From assembly GCF_003369445.1 (NCBI RefSeq), contig NZ_QRCU01000017.1:44389-108388 (forward strand): 64,000 bases of DNA, read 5' to 3'. Both the position numbers and the translations under genes were made by a program. Shown piece after piece: positions 47,191 through 55,621 of this stretch (positions within the stretch are counted from its first letter, which is position 1; each line of letters begins with the position of its first letter). The DNA comes from Arthrobacter silvisoli (GTDB lineage Bacteria; Actinomycetota; Actinomycetes; Actinomycetales; Micrococcaceae). Under the pieces are notes generated by a model that was not told the DNA's origin, made no database searches, and saw only the letters and a list, made by a program, of their open reading frames with translations.

Positions 47191-47676
47191 TTGCGAAACA
47201 GAAGGCTGCTGCTGCCCGCCGCATTCCTGCTTGCCCTTGCCGGATGTTCCAGCGGGGGCGCACCGCCCGGTAGTCAAAGCACAAGCCCGGTGCCGTCGTC
47301 GGGATCCGTTGCGGGAACCTCCGGCACGCCAAACCCTGCCGCAACGGACCAGACCGCCGCACCGCCGCCGTCGTCAGCCCCCGGTGACGTCTCCACCTCT
47401 TTCAACGCGATCGATGCGCTGCGGAACCACAGCTGCACGGCGGCAAGCGACGGGTCCTGGACCTTCAAGGGAACCCTCGTCAACACCACGGGATCCGCGA
47501 AAACCTACACCGTGGCAATTGCCGTGACCATCGGCGCAGCCATCCAAGGCCACGCCTTGATCACGGAAACAGTCCAGCCGGGAAAGTCAGCCGATGTCTC
47601 GGCCAAGGATTTCGCGCACACCACCGGCCGGGCCGGCATCTGTGAACCGGTTGTCTCGGCCGAAGATGCGCAGTGA
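47191..47676 (+). CDS. Putative lipoprotein paired with the LGFP L,D-transpeptidase
   Basis: A 161-residue lipoprotein. A TTG start at 47191, directly after GGGGGGAAAC, gives an ideal signal peptide (RNRRLLLPAAFLLALAGC) with lipobox LAGC. A Ser/Pro/Thr-rich linker of about 50 residues spans the wall. The C-terminal ~95 residues (SFNAIDALRNHSCTA onwards) look like a small immunoglobulin-like beta domain with two Cys. No family recognised. The stop overlaps a GTG of the next gene's frame, indicating an operon. Confidence 0.75.
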   Translation: MRNRRLLLPAAFLLALAGCSSGGAPPGSQSTSPVPSSGSVAGTSGTPNPAATDQTAAPPPSSAPGDVSTSFNAIDALRNHSCTAASDGSWTFKGTLVNTTGSAKTYTVAIAVTIGAAIQGHALITETVQPGKSADVSAKDFAHTTGRAGICEPVVSAEDAQ

Positions 47677-47708
47677 AACAGGGCACCACAGTGAAACGGG
47701 GGAACACA

Positions 47709-49454
47709 GTGAAGACCGGACTCCACGCGAAGTTCTCGCTCATGACAGCCACCCTCCTACTGGGCCTTGCAGCGGTTCCCTTGGCGGCAACTCCGGCTGC
47801 CGCCGAGGAGACCCCCGGCCCGGGCCCTGGGCCGTCACCCAGCAGCGAAGTGCTTCCCAGCGGCGAGCCCAGCCCAAGCGCGCCGGGAACCGGCTCGGAA
47901 GCGCCGGAGCCCGGTCCTTCCACCACCATCGATCCGCCCGCGACGGTCGGGGACCCGCCGTCGTCGGAGCCAGCGGAACCGTCCACCCTGTCGGAGCCGG
48001 CCGAACCGGGCTTCACAGCGAGCGGAGCGATCGGCGAAAAATGGCTCGGACTGGGCGGAGCCGAAGGCGTCCTTGGCGCCCCGAGCTCCAAGGAATACTG
48101 CGCCGACGGCCTCTGCCAGCAGAAGTTTGAAGGCGGCTTGATCTATTGGACCAGCGCGGACGGTGCGCACGCGGTCCTTTCGAAGGCGGGCCACACCGGG
48201 CCGGCGTTCTTCTCGGGCGGCGGCCTGGCCGGATTCGGCTACCCGGTGGGCGACGAAACCACGGTGGCCGGAGGCAGCATCCAGAAGTTCTCGGGTGGAA
48301 TCGTCCTGGCGTGGAACGGCAGCACGGTCTTCCGCATCTGGTCCCGCGGGGCAATCGGCGGCTTCTGGTCCGCCCTGGGATCGAGCGCGGGTCTCGGCAT
48401 GCCCCTTTCGAACGAAAGCTGTGGTCTCCGGAACGGCGGATGCCTCCAGGCTTTCGCAAGGGGAACCATCTACTGGTCCCCCGCCACCGGAGCCCGCTTT
48501 GTCCGCGGCGCCATCCAGACCAGATGGAAGTCGGTGGGCGCACAGGACAGCGTGATGGGCTACCCCGTGACCAGCGAAATCTGCGGCCAGCCAGCCAGCG
48601 GCTGCCTCCAGCGCTTCCAAGGCGGGAACATCTATTGGTCGCCGGGCAGCGGGGTCTGGGTGGTCCGGGGTGCCATCGGCGGCCAGTACGCTGCAACCGG
48701 CGCCAACCGCGGCCCCCTCCTCTACCCGCTCTCGAACGAGAAATGCGCCGGAGGCAAGTGCATCCAGAACTTCCAGGGCGGTTTCATCGGCTGGGAGGGG
48801 CACGCGGGGACCCGGATCTATTCCAAGGGAACCGAATGCCAGAAACTGAACAACGGGAAGTCCAAATACCCCACCTACGGCGCCAACCGCGTGCTCTTGA
48901 CCGTCGCCCGCGATTACAAGGTGTCCCGGTCGACGAGCATCTACTGCAAGAGCCTGGCCGGAACCTACGTCCCTGACTGGAAGACGGACAGTTACGTGGG
49001 CGCTTCGGGATTCAAGCCCCCGGGAGTCCCGTCCGGGCCCACGCGTTACCTCTTCTCGCCGACAGGCTCCTTCAGCGTCACCGAGGCGTTCGGCCTGGGA
49101 AACCCGGGAACCAAGCTGGCCTACCGGACGCTGAACCCGCGTTCGCGCTGGGGCGGCAATCCCTGGACCCCCACGTACAACAAGTACTTTGAGTCCTCAT
49201 CGTGGGTGGGCTGGGACGAGAACATGTGGTACCTCGCCACGCGTTCCACCCATGACTACCGGCAGGGCGTGGTCATCAACTACAACCGCCCGAACATCGT
49301 CCAGGACGCCGGCTTCGCGATTTTCCTGCACATGAACAAAGTGCCCACGGCCGGCTGCATCTCCCTGGACGACTGGGCGGTGCTGGACTACATGCGGAAG
49401 TCCGTCCCGGGCGACCGCATCATCATGGGCACTTACTGGGACCTGTTCCGCTGA
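47709..49454 (+). CDS. LGFP-repeat protein with C-terminal L,D-transpeptidase-like domain
   Basis: A 581-residue exported wall protein. A signal peptide (LHAKFSLMTATLLLGLAA, ending AAAEE) precedes a Pro/Ser-rich linker of about 70 residues. Five LGFP-type repeats follow, each with a GAI...LG.P...GG.IYW pattern; four carry a Cys pair (EYCADGLC, ESCGLRNGGC, EICGQPASGC, EKCAGGKC). The C-terminus matches the YkuD-like COG3786 group: FAIFLHMNKVPTAGCISLDD with His and the nucleophile Cys. It probably crosslinks or modifies peptidoglycan while bound to the wall. GGGGG lies 6 nt before GTG 47709; GTGs at 47673 and 47691 are in frame. Confidence 0.83.
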   Translation: MKTGLHAKFSLMTATLLLGLAAVPLAATPAAAEETPGPGPGPSPSSEVLPSGEPSPSAPGTGSEAPEPGPSTTIDPPATVGDPPSSEPAEPSTLSEPAEPGFTASGAIGEKWLGLGGAEGVLGAPSSKEYCADGLCQQKFEGGLIYWTSADGAHAVLSKAGHTGPAFFSGGGLAGFGYPVGDETTVAGGSIQKFSGGIVLAWNGSTVFRIWSRGAIGGFWSALGSSAGLGMPLSNESCGLRNGGCLQAFARGTIYWSPATGARFVRGAIQTRWKSVGAQDSVMGYPVTSEICGQPASGCLQRFQGGNIYWSPGSGVWVVRGAIGGQYAATGANRGPLLYPLSNEKCAGGKCIQNFQGGFIGWEGHAGTRIYSKGTECQKLNNGKSKYPTYGANRVLLTVARDYKVSRSTSIYCKSLAGTYVPDWKTDSYVGASGFKPPGVPSGPTRYLFSPTGSFSVTEAFGLGNPGTKLAYRTLNPRSRWGGNPWTPTYNKYFESSSWVGWDENMWYLATRSTHDYRQGVVINYNRPNIVQDAGFAIFLHMNKVPTAGCISLDDWAVLDYMRKSVPGDRIIMGTYWDLFR

Positions 49455-49484
49455 CCGTGGCTCTGCAGTGATCCGCTGGCGGGT

Positions 49485-50360
49485 TCAGCGCGCCAGCGCC
49501 ACCGCCCGCTTCCTGCGCGCCTTCGCCAGCCGTGTACCGATCAGTCCCTGCCGCGGGCTGAAGAGGTAGACGACGGCAAACACGGTGCCCTGGGCGAGCA
49601 CCACCATGGCCCCGGAGGCCGTGTCCAGGTAGTAGCTGATGTAGATCCCGGCCACCGAGCAGGCTGCGGAGATGACCGGGGCGATCACCAGCATCCGGGA
49701 GAAGCGGTCGGTCAGCAGGTAGGCCGTGGCCCCCGGGATGATGAGCATGGCCACCACCAGCACCACGCCCACCGTTTGCAGCGCCACCACCGAAGTCAGC
49801 GCAAGCAGGCCCAGGAGCAAGGCACCCAGGCGCCGCGGAGACAGCCCGATCGCATGGGCATGGGTCGGGTCGAAAGCGTACAGGGTCAGGTCCCGCCGTT
49901 TGAGCACCAGGATGGCGAAGGCCACCACTCCGAGGATCACCACCTGCACCAGGTCCGCGGCGCTGACCCCCAGCAGGTTGCCGAAGATGATGTGGTTCAG
50001 GTCCGTCTGGCTGGGCGTCACGGAAATCAGCACCAGGCCAAGGGCGAAGAGCGACGTGAAGACGATCCCGATCGCGGCGTCCTCCTTGACGCGGCTGGTG
50101 TTGCGCACCACGCCGATCAGCGTCACGGCCAACAGCGCGAACACCAGCGCACCGAGCGCGAACGGCGCCCCGACGATATAGGCGAGCACGACGCCGGGCA
50201 GCACCGCGTGCGACACGGCGTCACCCATGAGCGACCAGCCAATCAGCACCAGCCAGCAACTCAGGACGGCGCAGACGACGGCGGCAATCGCCGTCGTGAG
50301 CAGCGCGCGGACCATGAAGTCGTAGCTGAGCGGTTCCAGCAGGATAGTGAGCAGGTCCAT
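49485..50360 (-). CDS. Metal ABC transporter permease
   Basis: A 291-residue ABC-3 family permease of a Mn/Zn importer, with about eight hydrophobic helices. Family segments: SWLVLIGWSLMGDAVSHAVLPGVV near residue 36 and MLIIPGATAYLLTDRF. It follows the ATPase gene by 3 nt and is last in the binding protein-ATPase-permease operon. The metal is inferred from the binding protein. Confidence 0.92.
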   Translation of the reverse strand: MDLLTILLEPLSYDFMVRALLTTAIAAVVCAVLSCWLVLIGWSLMGDAVSHAVLPGVVLAYIVGAPFALGALVFALLAVTLIGVVRNTSRVKEDAAIGIVFTSLFALGLVLISVTPSQTDLNHIIFGNLLGVSAADLVQVVILGVVAFAILVLKRRDLTLYAFDPTHAHAIGLSPRRLGALLLGLLALTSVVALQTVGVVLVVAMLIIPGATAYLLTDRFSRMLVIAPVISAACSVAGIYISYYLDTASGAMVVLAQGTVFAVVYLFSPRQGLIGTRLAKARRKRAVALAR

Positions 50361-50363
50361 CGC

Positions 50364-51098
50364 CTAGCCCCTGTTCATGACGTCGAGGCCGAAGGCCATG
50401 GCGAGGTTTTCCGGCTGCAGCACCACGTCCGGGGAACCGTGCATAAGCACCTTCCGCATGAGCAGCGCGGCCTCGTCGCAGAGCTGCGGCAGTGCGTGCA
50501 GGTCGTGTGTGGAAACCAGGATGGTCGCGCCGTCAGCGGCGAGTTCCCGCAGGAGCCGGGTGATGGTCGCTTCGGAGCGCTTATCCACGCCGGCGAAGGG
50601 CTCGTCGAGCAGCATCATCGTGGCGCCTTGGGCGATGCCGCGCGCAACGAACGCCCGCTTCTTCTGGCCGCCGGAAAGCTGGCCGATCTGCCGGTCGGCG
50701 TAGTCGCTCAGTTCCACCCGCTCCAGCGCGTGATCGACGGCGTCGCGGTCCGCCTTCCGTGGCCGGCGGGTGAAGCCGAGGTGCCCGTACCGGCCCATCA
50801 TCACCACGTCGCGCACGGACAGCGGGAACGCCCAGTCCACGTCCTCGCTTTGCGGGACGTAACCGATGCCGGCTTCCTTGCGCATCTTCACGGGGGGCTG
50901 GCCGTTGACGAGGACCTGGCCTGAGTCCGGCTTGACCATGCCCATGATGGCTTTGAAAAGGGTGGATTTGCCGGAACCGTTCATCCCCACGAGCCCGCAG
51001 ATCCTGGCCGGTTCCAGGCTCAGCGAGGCGCTGTCCAAGGCGAGCACGTCGCCGTAATGCACCGTGACCTTGTCCACGAGGATTGCCGGGGTGCTCAT
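50364..51098 (-). CDS. Metal ABC transporter ATP-binding protein
   Basis: A 244-residue ABC ATPase. Walker A is GMNGSGKST, the Q-loop lies in YVPQSEDVDW, the signature is LSGGQKKRAFVARGIA, Walker B is MMLLDEPFAGVD, and the switch His is in VSTHDLHA. ATG 51098 overlaps the binding-protein stop as ATGA. Confidence 0.95.
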   Translation of the reverse strand: MSTPAILVDKVTVHYGDVLALDSASLSLEPARICGLVGMNGSGKSTLFKAIMGMVKPDSGQVLVNGQPPVKMRKEAGIGYVPQSEDVDWAFPLSVRDVVMMGRYGHLGFTRRPRKADRDAVDHALERVELSDYADRQIGQLSGGQKKRAFVARGIAQGATMMLLDEPFAGVDKRSEATITRLLRELAADGATILVSTHDLHALPQLCDEAALLMRKVLMHGSPDVVLQPENLAMAFGLDVMNRG

Positions 51099-52039
51099 GG
51101 CGTCTTCCCCGTCAGGCCGCCGGCGATGGTCCGGGCGTCATGCCGGATCAGGTCCAGATACGTCGGCACGGGGCCGTCCGCTTCGGAAAGGGAGTCCACG
51201 TAGAGCACGCCGCCGAACTTCGCCCCGCTCGCCTCGACCACCTGCATCATGGGCGCCTTGGAAACCGTGGACTCGCAGAAGACGGCGGGAACCTTGTGCT
51301 CCTTGACGTATTCGATGGCTCGGGCGATCTGCTGCGGCGTGGCCTGCTGCTCGGCGTTGACAGCCCAGATGTAGACCTCCTTGAGTCCGACGTCGCGCGT
51401 CAGGTAGGAGAATGCCCCTTCGCAGCTGACCAGGGCGCGCTGCTGGGCGGGCAGTGACTTCAGTTCCGTGGCCAGGTAGTCCTTGACCGCCTGGAGCTTG
51501 GCCTTGTAGCTGCTGGCGTTGGCCTCGAAGGCGGCGGCGTTGGACGGGTCGAGTTTCGCGAATGCCTTGGCCATGTTGTCGGCATAGATCTGAACGTTCG
51601 ACGGCGACATCCACGCGTGCGGGTTCGGCTTGCCTTTGTAGCTGTCCTCGGCGATCGGCATCGGCTGCACGCCTTCGCTCACCACTGCGTGCGGCACGTC
51701 CAGCCCTTCGACGAACTGCTGGAACCAGACTTCGAGGTTCAGCCCGTTGTCCAGGATCAGGTCGGCCTGGGCCGCCTTGCGGACGTCTCCCGGGGTGGGC
51801 TCGTAACCGTGGATTTCGGCGCCCACCTTCGTAATGGATTCGACGCGCAGTTTGTCGCCGGCCACGTTCTTGGCAACATCGGCCAGGACGGTGAAGGTGG
51901 TCAGGACAACGGGCCGGTCCTCGTTTCCGACGCTGGCCGACCCCCCGCAGGCAGTCAGGCCGAGCGCGAGGGCGGCGGTGAGTACAAGGGACACATTCCG
52001 GACAGCAGCTTTGGTGTACCGAAACAGAGATTTAGGCAT
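51095..52039 (-). CDS. Metal ABC transporter substrate-binding lipoprotein (Mn-type ligands)
   Basis: A 314-residue cluster A-I binding protein with lipobox LTAC near residue 30. Four ligand positions are visible: His in GAEIHGYEPTP, His in NPHAWMSP, Glu in SCEGAFSYLTRD, Asp in LYVDSLSEADG. His-His-Glu-Asp is the PsaA/MntC manganese-type set, and the His-rich loop of zinc ZnuA proteins is missing. Start ATG 52039 is chosen for its basic N-terminus; ATG 52051 is possible. The frame runs open to 52432 through the tandem repeat, which is not coding. Confidence 0.9.
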   Translation of the reverse strand: MPKSLFRYTKAAVRNVSLVLTAALALGLTACGGSASVGNEDRPVVLTTFTVLADVAKNVAGDKLRVESITKVGAEIHGYEPTPGDVRKAAQADLILDNGLNLEVWFQQFVEGLDVPHAVVSEGVQPMPIAEDSYKGKPNPHAWMSPSNVQIYADNMAKAFAKLDPSNAAAFEANASSYKAKLQAVKDYLATELKSLPAQQRALVSCEGAFSYLTRDVGLKEVYIWAVNAEQQATPQQIARAIEYVKEHKVPAVFCESTVSKAPMMQVVEASGAKFGGVLYVDSLSEADGPVPTYLDLIRHDARTIAGGLTGKTP

Positions 52040-52046
52040 ACCGAAA
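52010..52046 (-). promoter_or_regulatory. Two DtxR/MntR-like dyads at the metal importer start
   Basis: TTTGGTGTACCGAAA (52010-52024) and TTTAGGCATACCGAAA (52031-52046) are similar imperfect dyads whose centres are about 21 bp (two helical turns) apart. The second covers the start codon, the first lies within the first codons. They resemble DtxR/MntR-family sites in their TTTnGG...CCnAAA form. Function is inferred. Confidence 0.45.
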
Positions 52047-52088
52047 ATCATACCGGGGGCCAGCACGCGCCGCCAGTTGGCACCTTGT

Positions 52089-52198
52089 CTGCCAGGGTCC
52101 CCTGGCCGCAGCGCAGCGGAGGCTAGGGAGGCAGCGGGTGGGCCCACGCTGCCAGGGTCCCCTGGCCGCAGCGCAGCGGAGGCTAGGGAGGCGGCGGG
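52089..52198. repeat. 60-bp-period tandem repeat, two copies
   Basis: The 44 bp from 52089 recur exactly at 52149, with one further mismatch just beyond, a 60-bp period. Each copy contains CCAGGGTCCCCTGG and CCGCAGCGCAGCGG, both self-complementary, so each could fold. It lies between the divergent importer and CPBP genes. The minus-strand translation repeats SLASAALRPGDPG, but there is no sign of a gene. Confidence 0.85.
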
Positions 52199-52213
52199 GA
52201 CTACGCTGGTCGT

Positions 52214-52942
52214 ATGGGCAAGATTCCACCGCCGGGAAGGCTGTACGCCTTCAACGGCCTCGACGCTGTGGCGGCCGGACTCTATCTCGGACTGATGCTT
52301 TTCGCCGCCTTTGCCGGCGCCCTGCTGGCCCCCTTGCTGCAGAGCCTCCTGGCCACGCAGGCGGCAGCTTCCTATGCGGTCAACCTCGCTTTCTATGCCT
52401 CGGTGGGCATATTTGCGCTCCTCGCCGCCCATGGGGTGGTCGCCCGCGACCTGCGGATCCTCGCCACCCGGCCCTGGTTCACGATGGCCATGGTGCCCTT
52501 GTCCGTTGTCGCCATGCTGGTCGTCACGGCCATTGTGGTCACGGCAACGGGACAGGCACGCGCTTCGGAGAACCAGCTGGGTATCCAGTCACTTATCCAA
52601 GGGGTCCCGGCCTGGCTGATCGTGCCGTTGCTGGTGCTCGTGGGGCCCTTCGTGGAGGAGTACATCTTCCGGCACCTGCTGATCGGCAAGCTGTCCGGCC
52701 GGGTCAACATCTGGATCTGCTGCGCCCTCTCCGCGGTGCTGTTCGCGGGCATCCACGTCATCGGCGAGGAAGGCCTTTCGGTCCAGGCCATGGTTCCTTA
52801 TCTGGGAATGGGTGCCGTCCTGGTCGCGGTGTACGTCTGGACGGGGAAGAACCTCATGTTCTCCTTCCTCGTCCATGCCGGCAAGAACCTCCTGGCGGTG
52901 CTGCTGATCTACGCGCTCCCGCCACAGTTCTTCGGTGCCTGA
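52214..52942 (+). CDS. CPBP family intramembrane metalloprotease
   Basis: A 242-residue, about six-helix membrane protein of the CPBP (Abi/CAAX) family. The glutamate motif is GPFVEEYIFRHLL, and the His motifs lie in FAGIHVIGEEG and FLVHAGKN. It likely cleaves within membranes or processes prenylated or bacteriocin-like peptides; the substrate is unknown. No ribosome site; TACGCT (52202-52207) is 6 nt from the ATG, so probably leaderless. Confidence 0.88.
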   Translation: MGKIPPPGRLYAFNGLDAVAAGLYLGLMLFAAFAGALLAPLLQSLLATQAAASYAVNLAFYASVGIFALLAAHGVVARDLRILATRPWFTMAMVPLSVVAMLVVTAIVVTATGQARASENQLGIQSLIQGVPAWLIVPLLVLVGPFVEEYIFRHLLIGKLSGRVNIWICCALSAVLFAGIHVIGEEGLSVQAMVPYLGMGAVLVAVYVWTGKNLMFSFLVHAGKNLLAVLLIYALPPQFFGA

Positions 52943-53009
52943 GGCAACCCGGACGGAAACTGTCCGCGTGGCACTATCCCGGTGCCCGCCGTCGTCGTAG
53001 TTTCATGGC

Positions 53010-53447
53010 ATGGCACTGAACTTCCAGGTCGTAGTCGACTGCAAGGATCCCCATATGCTCGCCGACTGGTGGGCCGAGACGCTCGACTGGGTTGTCGAGT
53101 CCCAGGATGAGGCGTTCATCCGCTCGATGGTCGGGCAAGGGTTCGCCACGGAGGATGAGACCTCCATCCTTAAAGGCAAGCTCGTATGGAAAACGGGTGC
53201 AGCCATTATTCCGTCGGAAGACCAGGACAAAGCCATGGGCAAACGGTTCCTGTTCCAGGCCGTCCCGGAGGAAAAGACAGTCAAGAACCGGGTGCACTGG
53301 GACGTCCGCCTGGACGGCCGCGACAAGGACGAAGTCCGGGCCGAGTTGGAGGCGCGCGGGGCACGGCACCTGTGGACAGCCACCCAGGGTCCGCACGAAT
53401 GGCACACCATGGCGGACCCGGAGGGCAACGAGTTCTGCATCAGCTGA
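53010..53447 (+). CDS. VOC/glyoxalase-like domain protein
   Basis: A 145-residue glyoxalase-like protein: NFQVVVDCKDPHMLADWWAE opens the fold, and RVHWDVRL and MADPEGNEFCIS are the usual second-half motifs. No function known for this subgroup. TAGTTT (52998-53003) stands 6 nt before the ATG, and no Shine-Dalgarno is seen. The menB start follows 22 bp after its stop. Confidence 0.85.
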   Translation: MALNFQVVVDCKDPHMLADWWAETLDWVVESQDEAFIRSMVGQGFATEDETSILKGKLVWKTGAAIIPSEDQDKAMGKRFLFQAVPEEKTVKNRVHWDVRLDGRDKDEVRAELEARGARHLWTATQGPHEWHTMADPEGNEFCIS

Positions 53448-53469
53448 GCCGGTAACTAAACTCGTCAGG

Positions 53470-54423
53470 GTGAGCAACGACTTCCCTGCCAAGGTATCCG
53501 ACGTCTTCGACCCCGCGCGCTGGCGCACGGTTTCCGGATTCGACGACTTCCAGGACATGACCTACCACCGGCAGGTGGAACGCGACGAAGCCGGCACCGT
53601 CATCCGGGACCTGCCCACCGTCCGTATTGCCTTCAACCGCCCGGAAGTGCGCAACGCCTTCCGGCCCGGCACGGTGGACGAGCTCTACCGTGCCATGGAC
53701 CACGCCCGGATGACCCCGGATGTGGCCACCGTGCTGCTCACGGGCAACGGCCCCTCCGCCAAGGACGGCGGGCACTCCTTCTGCTCCGGTGGCGACCAGC
53801 GGATCCGCGGCCGTGAAGGCTACAAGTACGCCTCCGGCGAGACAGCTGAAACCATCGACCCCGCCCGGGCCGGGCGGCTGCACATCCTGGAAGTCCAGCG
53901 GCTCATGCGCACCATGCCCAAGGTGGTCATCGCCGTCGTCAACGGCTGGGCGGCAGGCGGCGGGCACTCGCTGCACGTCGTCAGCGACCTCACCATCGCC
54001 TCCCGCGAGCACGGCAAGTTCAAGCAGACGGACGCCACCGTGGGCAGCTTCGACGCAGGCTACGGCTCCGCCCTGCTGGCCCGCCAGATCGGCCAGAAGG
54101 CAGCCCGCGAAATCTTCTTCCTGGCCCGCGAATATTCCGCCGAGGACATGGTCCGCATGGGTGCCGTCAACGAAGCGGTGGACCACGTGCGCCTCGAAGA
54201 GGTGGCCCTGGAGTATGCCGCAGACATCGCCCGTCAGTCGCCGCAGGCCATCCGCATGCTCAAGTTCGCCTTCAACCTGGCCGACGACGGCCTGGCCGGC
54301 CAGCAGGTCTTCGCCGGCGAAGCCACCCGGCTGGCCTACATGACGGACGAGGCCGTGGAGGGCAAGGAAGCGTTCCTGCAGAAACGGGATCCGGACTGGT
54401 CTGCCTTCCCCTACTACTTCTAG
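53470..54423 (+). CDS. menB: 1,4-dihydroxy-2-naphthoyl-CoA synthase
   Basis: MenB, 317 residues, a crotonase-fold enzyme that closes the second ring of menaquinone from o-succinylbenzoyl-CoA. Typical segments are FCSGGDQRIRGREGYKY, NGWAAGGGHSLHVVSDLTIA and VGSFDAGYGSALLARQIG, the last with the catalytic Asp. The length matches the actinobacterial form. GTG 53470 lacks a ribosome site; TAAACT (53457-53462) is 7 nt before it, fitting a leaderless start. menE follows after 10 nt. Confidence 0.96.
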   Translation: MSNDFPAKVSDVFDPARWRTVSGFDDFQDMTYHRQVERDEAGTVIRDLPTVRIAFNRPEVRNAFRPGTVDELYRAMDHARMTPDVATVLLTGNGPSAKDGGHSFCSGGDQRIRGREGYKYASGETAETIDPARAGRLHILEVQRLMRTMPKVVIAVVNGWAAGGGHSLHVVSDLTIASREHGKFKQTDATVGSFDAGYGSALLARQIGQKAAREIFFLAREYSAEDMVRMGAVNEAVDHVRLEEVALEYAADIARQSPQAIRMLKFAFNLADDGLAGQQVFAGEATRLAYMTDEAVEGKEAFLQKRDPDWSAFPYYF

Positions 54424-54433
54424 GAGCCCGGCT

Positions 54434-55555
54434 GTGGATGACATCCTGAAAGCCCTCGCTGCTGCCCTGCAGGGCGAGGGACCCCCCGTCGAGATCATCA
54501 CGGATCCCGACGGGACCGCCCGGGCCATCGCCGTGGAGACCCCAGGTTTCGAGGACGCGGCCGTCGTGGTGCGCACCTCGGGATCCACCGGCACCCCGAA
54601 GGCCACCGTGCTCACAGTCGACGCCCTCGCTGCGTCCTCCATGGCTACCGCCATTGCCCTTCGCGGTGAAGGCCAGTGGCTGCTGGCCCTGCCTTTGCAG
54701 TATGTGGCGGGCATCCAGGTGCTGGTCCGTTCCTTGTTCGCCGGCACCCGGCCCTGGGCGATGGACCTCAGCGACGGGTTCACGCCGGAGGCCTTCACCG
54801 CCGCCGCCTTGGAACTGACGGACACCATCCGCTTCACCTCCCTCGTCCCCACCCAACTTCAGCGGCTCCTCGATGACCCGTCCGCCGACACCCTCGCCGT
54901 GCTCCGGCGCTTCAACGCGATCCTGCTCGGCGGCGCACCGGCTCCCGATGGCCTGCTGGAGGCGGCGCGCGACGCCGGCCTCCACGTGGTGACCACGTAC
55001 GGCTCTGCCGAGACGTGCGGCGGCTGCGTGTACGACGGCGAGCCGCTGGACGGCGTCGACATCCGGATCGACGGTGACGGCCGGATCCTGCTGGGCGGCA
55101 GCACCCTCGCGGCCGGTTACCTGGACTCCCCCGACGCGGGCGATTTCTTCGCGGAAGACGGCAGCCGCTGGTACCGCACCGGGGACCTCGGCGAGCTTTC
55201 CCCCGACGGCAGACTCACCGTCCTGGGCCGGGCCGACGACGTTATCATCACCGGGGGCGTGAAGGTCTCCGCCGCACACGTGCAGGCTGAGCTCGAAAGG
55301 CTCGACGGCGTCAACGCGGCCTTCGTTGCCGGCGTTCCGTCCGTGGAATGGGGCCAGGCCGTGGCCGCCTATCTTGCGGTGGGTGAGCCGGCGGCAGCCG
55401 GCCCGGATGAACTGCTCGCCGCCGGGCGTTCGGCCCTTGGGTCACTGGCGCCGAAGACCGTCATCACCGCACCCGCGCTGCTGATGCTGCCTAACGGGAA
55501 ACCGGACCGGCTCGCCATGGGCGCACTGCTCAGCAAACTGCATCAGGCAGAATAG
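54434..55555 (+). CDS. menE: o-succinylbenzoate-CoA ligase
   Basis: A 373-residue adenylate-forming enzyme supplying the MenB substrate. The ATP motif is RTSGSTGTPKATVL, followed by TTYGSAETCGG, YRTGDLGELSPDG, and the hinge LGRADDVIITGGVKVS. The catalytic Lys is near NGKPDR. It is shorter than the E. coli enzyme (about 450) because the N-terminal region is reduced, as usual in actinobacteria. GTG 54434 has AGGAG 7 nt upstream. Confidence 0.94.
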   Translation: MDDILKALAAALQGEGPPVEIITDPDGTARAIAVETPGFEDAAVVVRTSGSTGTPKATVLTVDALAASSMATAIALRGEGQWLLALPLQYVAGIQVLVRSLFAGTRPWAMDLSDGFTPEAFTAAALELTDTIRFTSLVPTQLQRLLDDPSADTLAVLRRFNAILLGGAPAPDGLLEAARDAGLHVVTTYGSAETCGGCVYDGEPLDGVDIRIDGDGRILLGGSTLAAGYLDSPDAGDFFAEDGSRWYRTGDLGELSPDGRLTVLGRADDVIITGGVKVSAAHVQAELERLDGVNAAFVAGVPSVEWGQAVAAYLAVGEPAAAGPDELLAAGRSALGSLAPKTVITAPALLMLPNGKPDRLAMGALLSKLHQAE

Positions 55556-55621
55556 ACAAGTTCACCGCATCCGACGCCGGTCCCGGCCGGCCCCACCGCG
55601 AAACAACACGAGGTACAACAC

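Noticed and set aside
52040..52432. N-terminal extension of the metal-binding protein containing a repeated SLASAALRPGDPG peptide
   Set aside because: The repetition comes from the intergenic 60-bp tandem repeat; a lipoprotein signal peptide starts at 52039 and the extension overlaps the CPBP gene.
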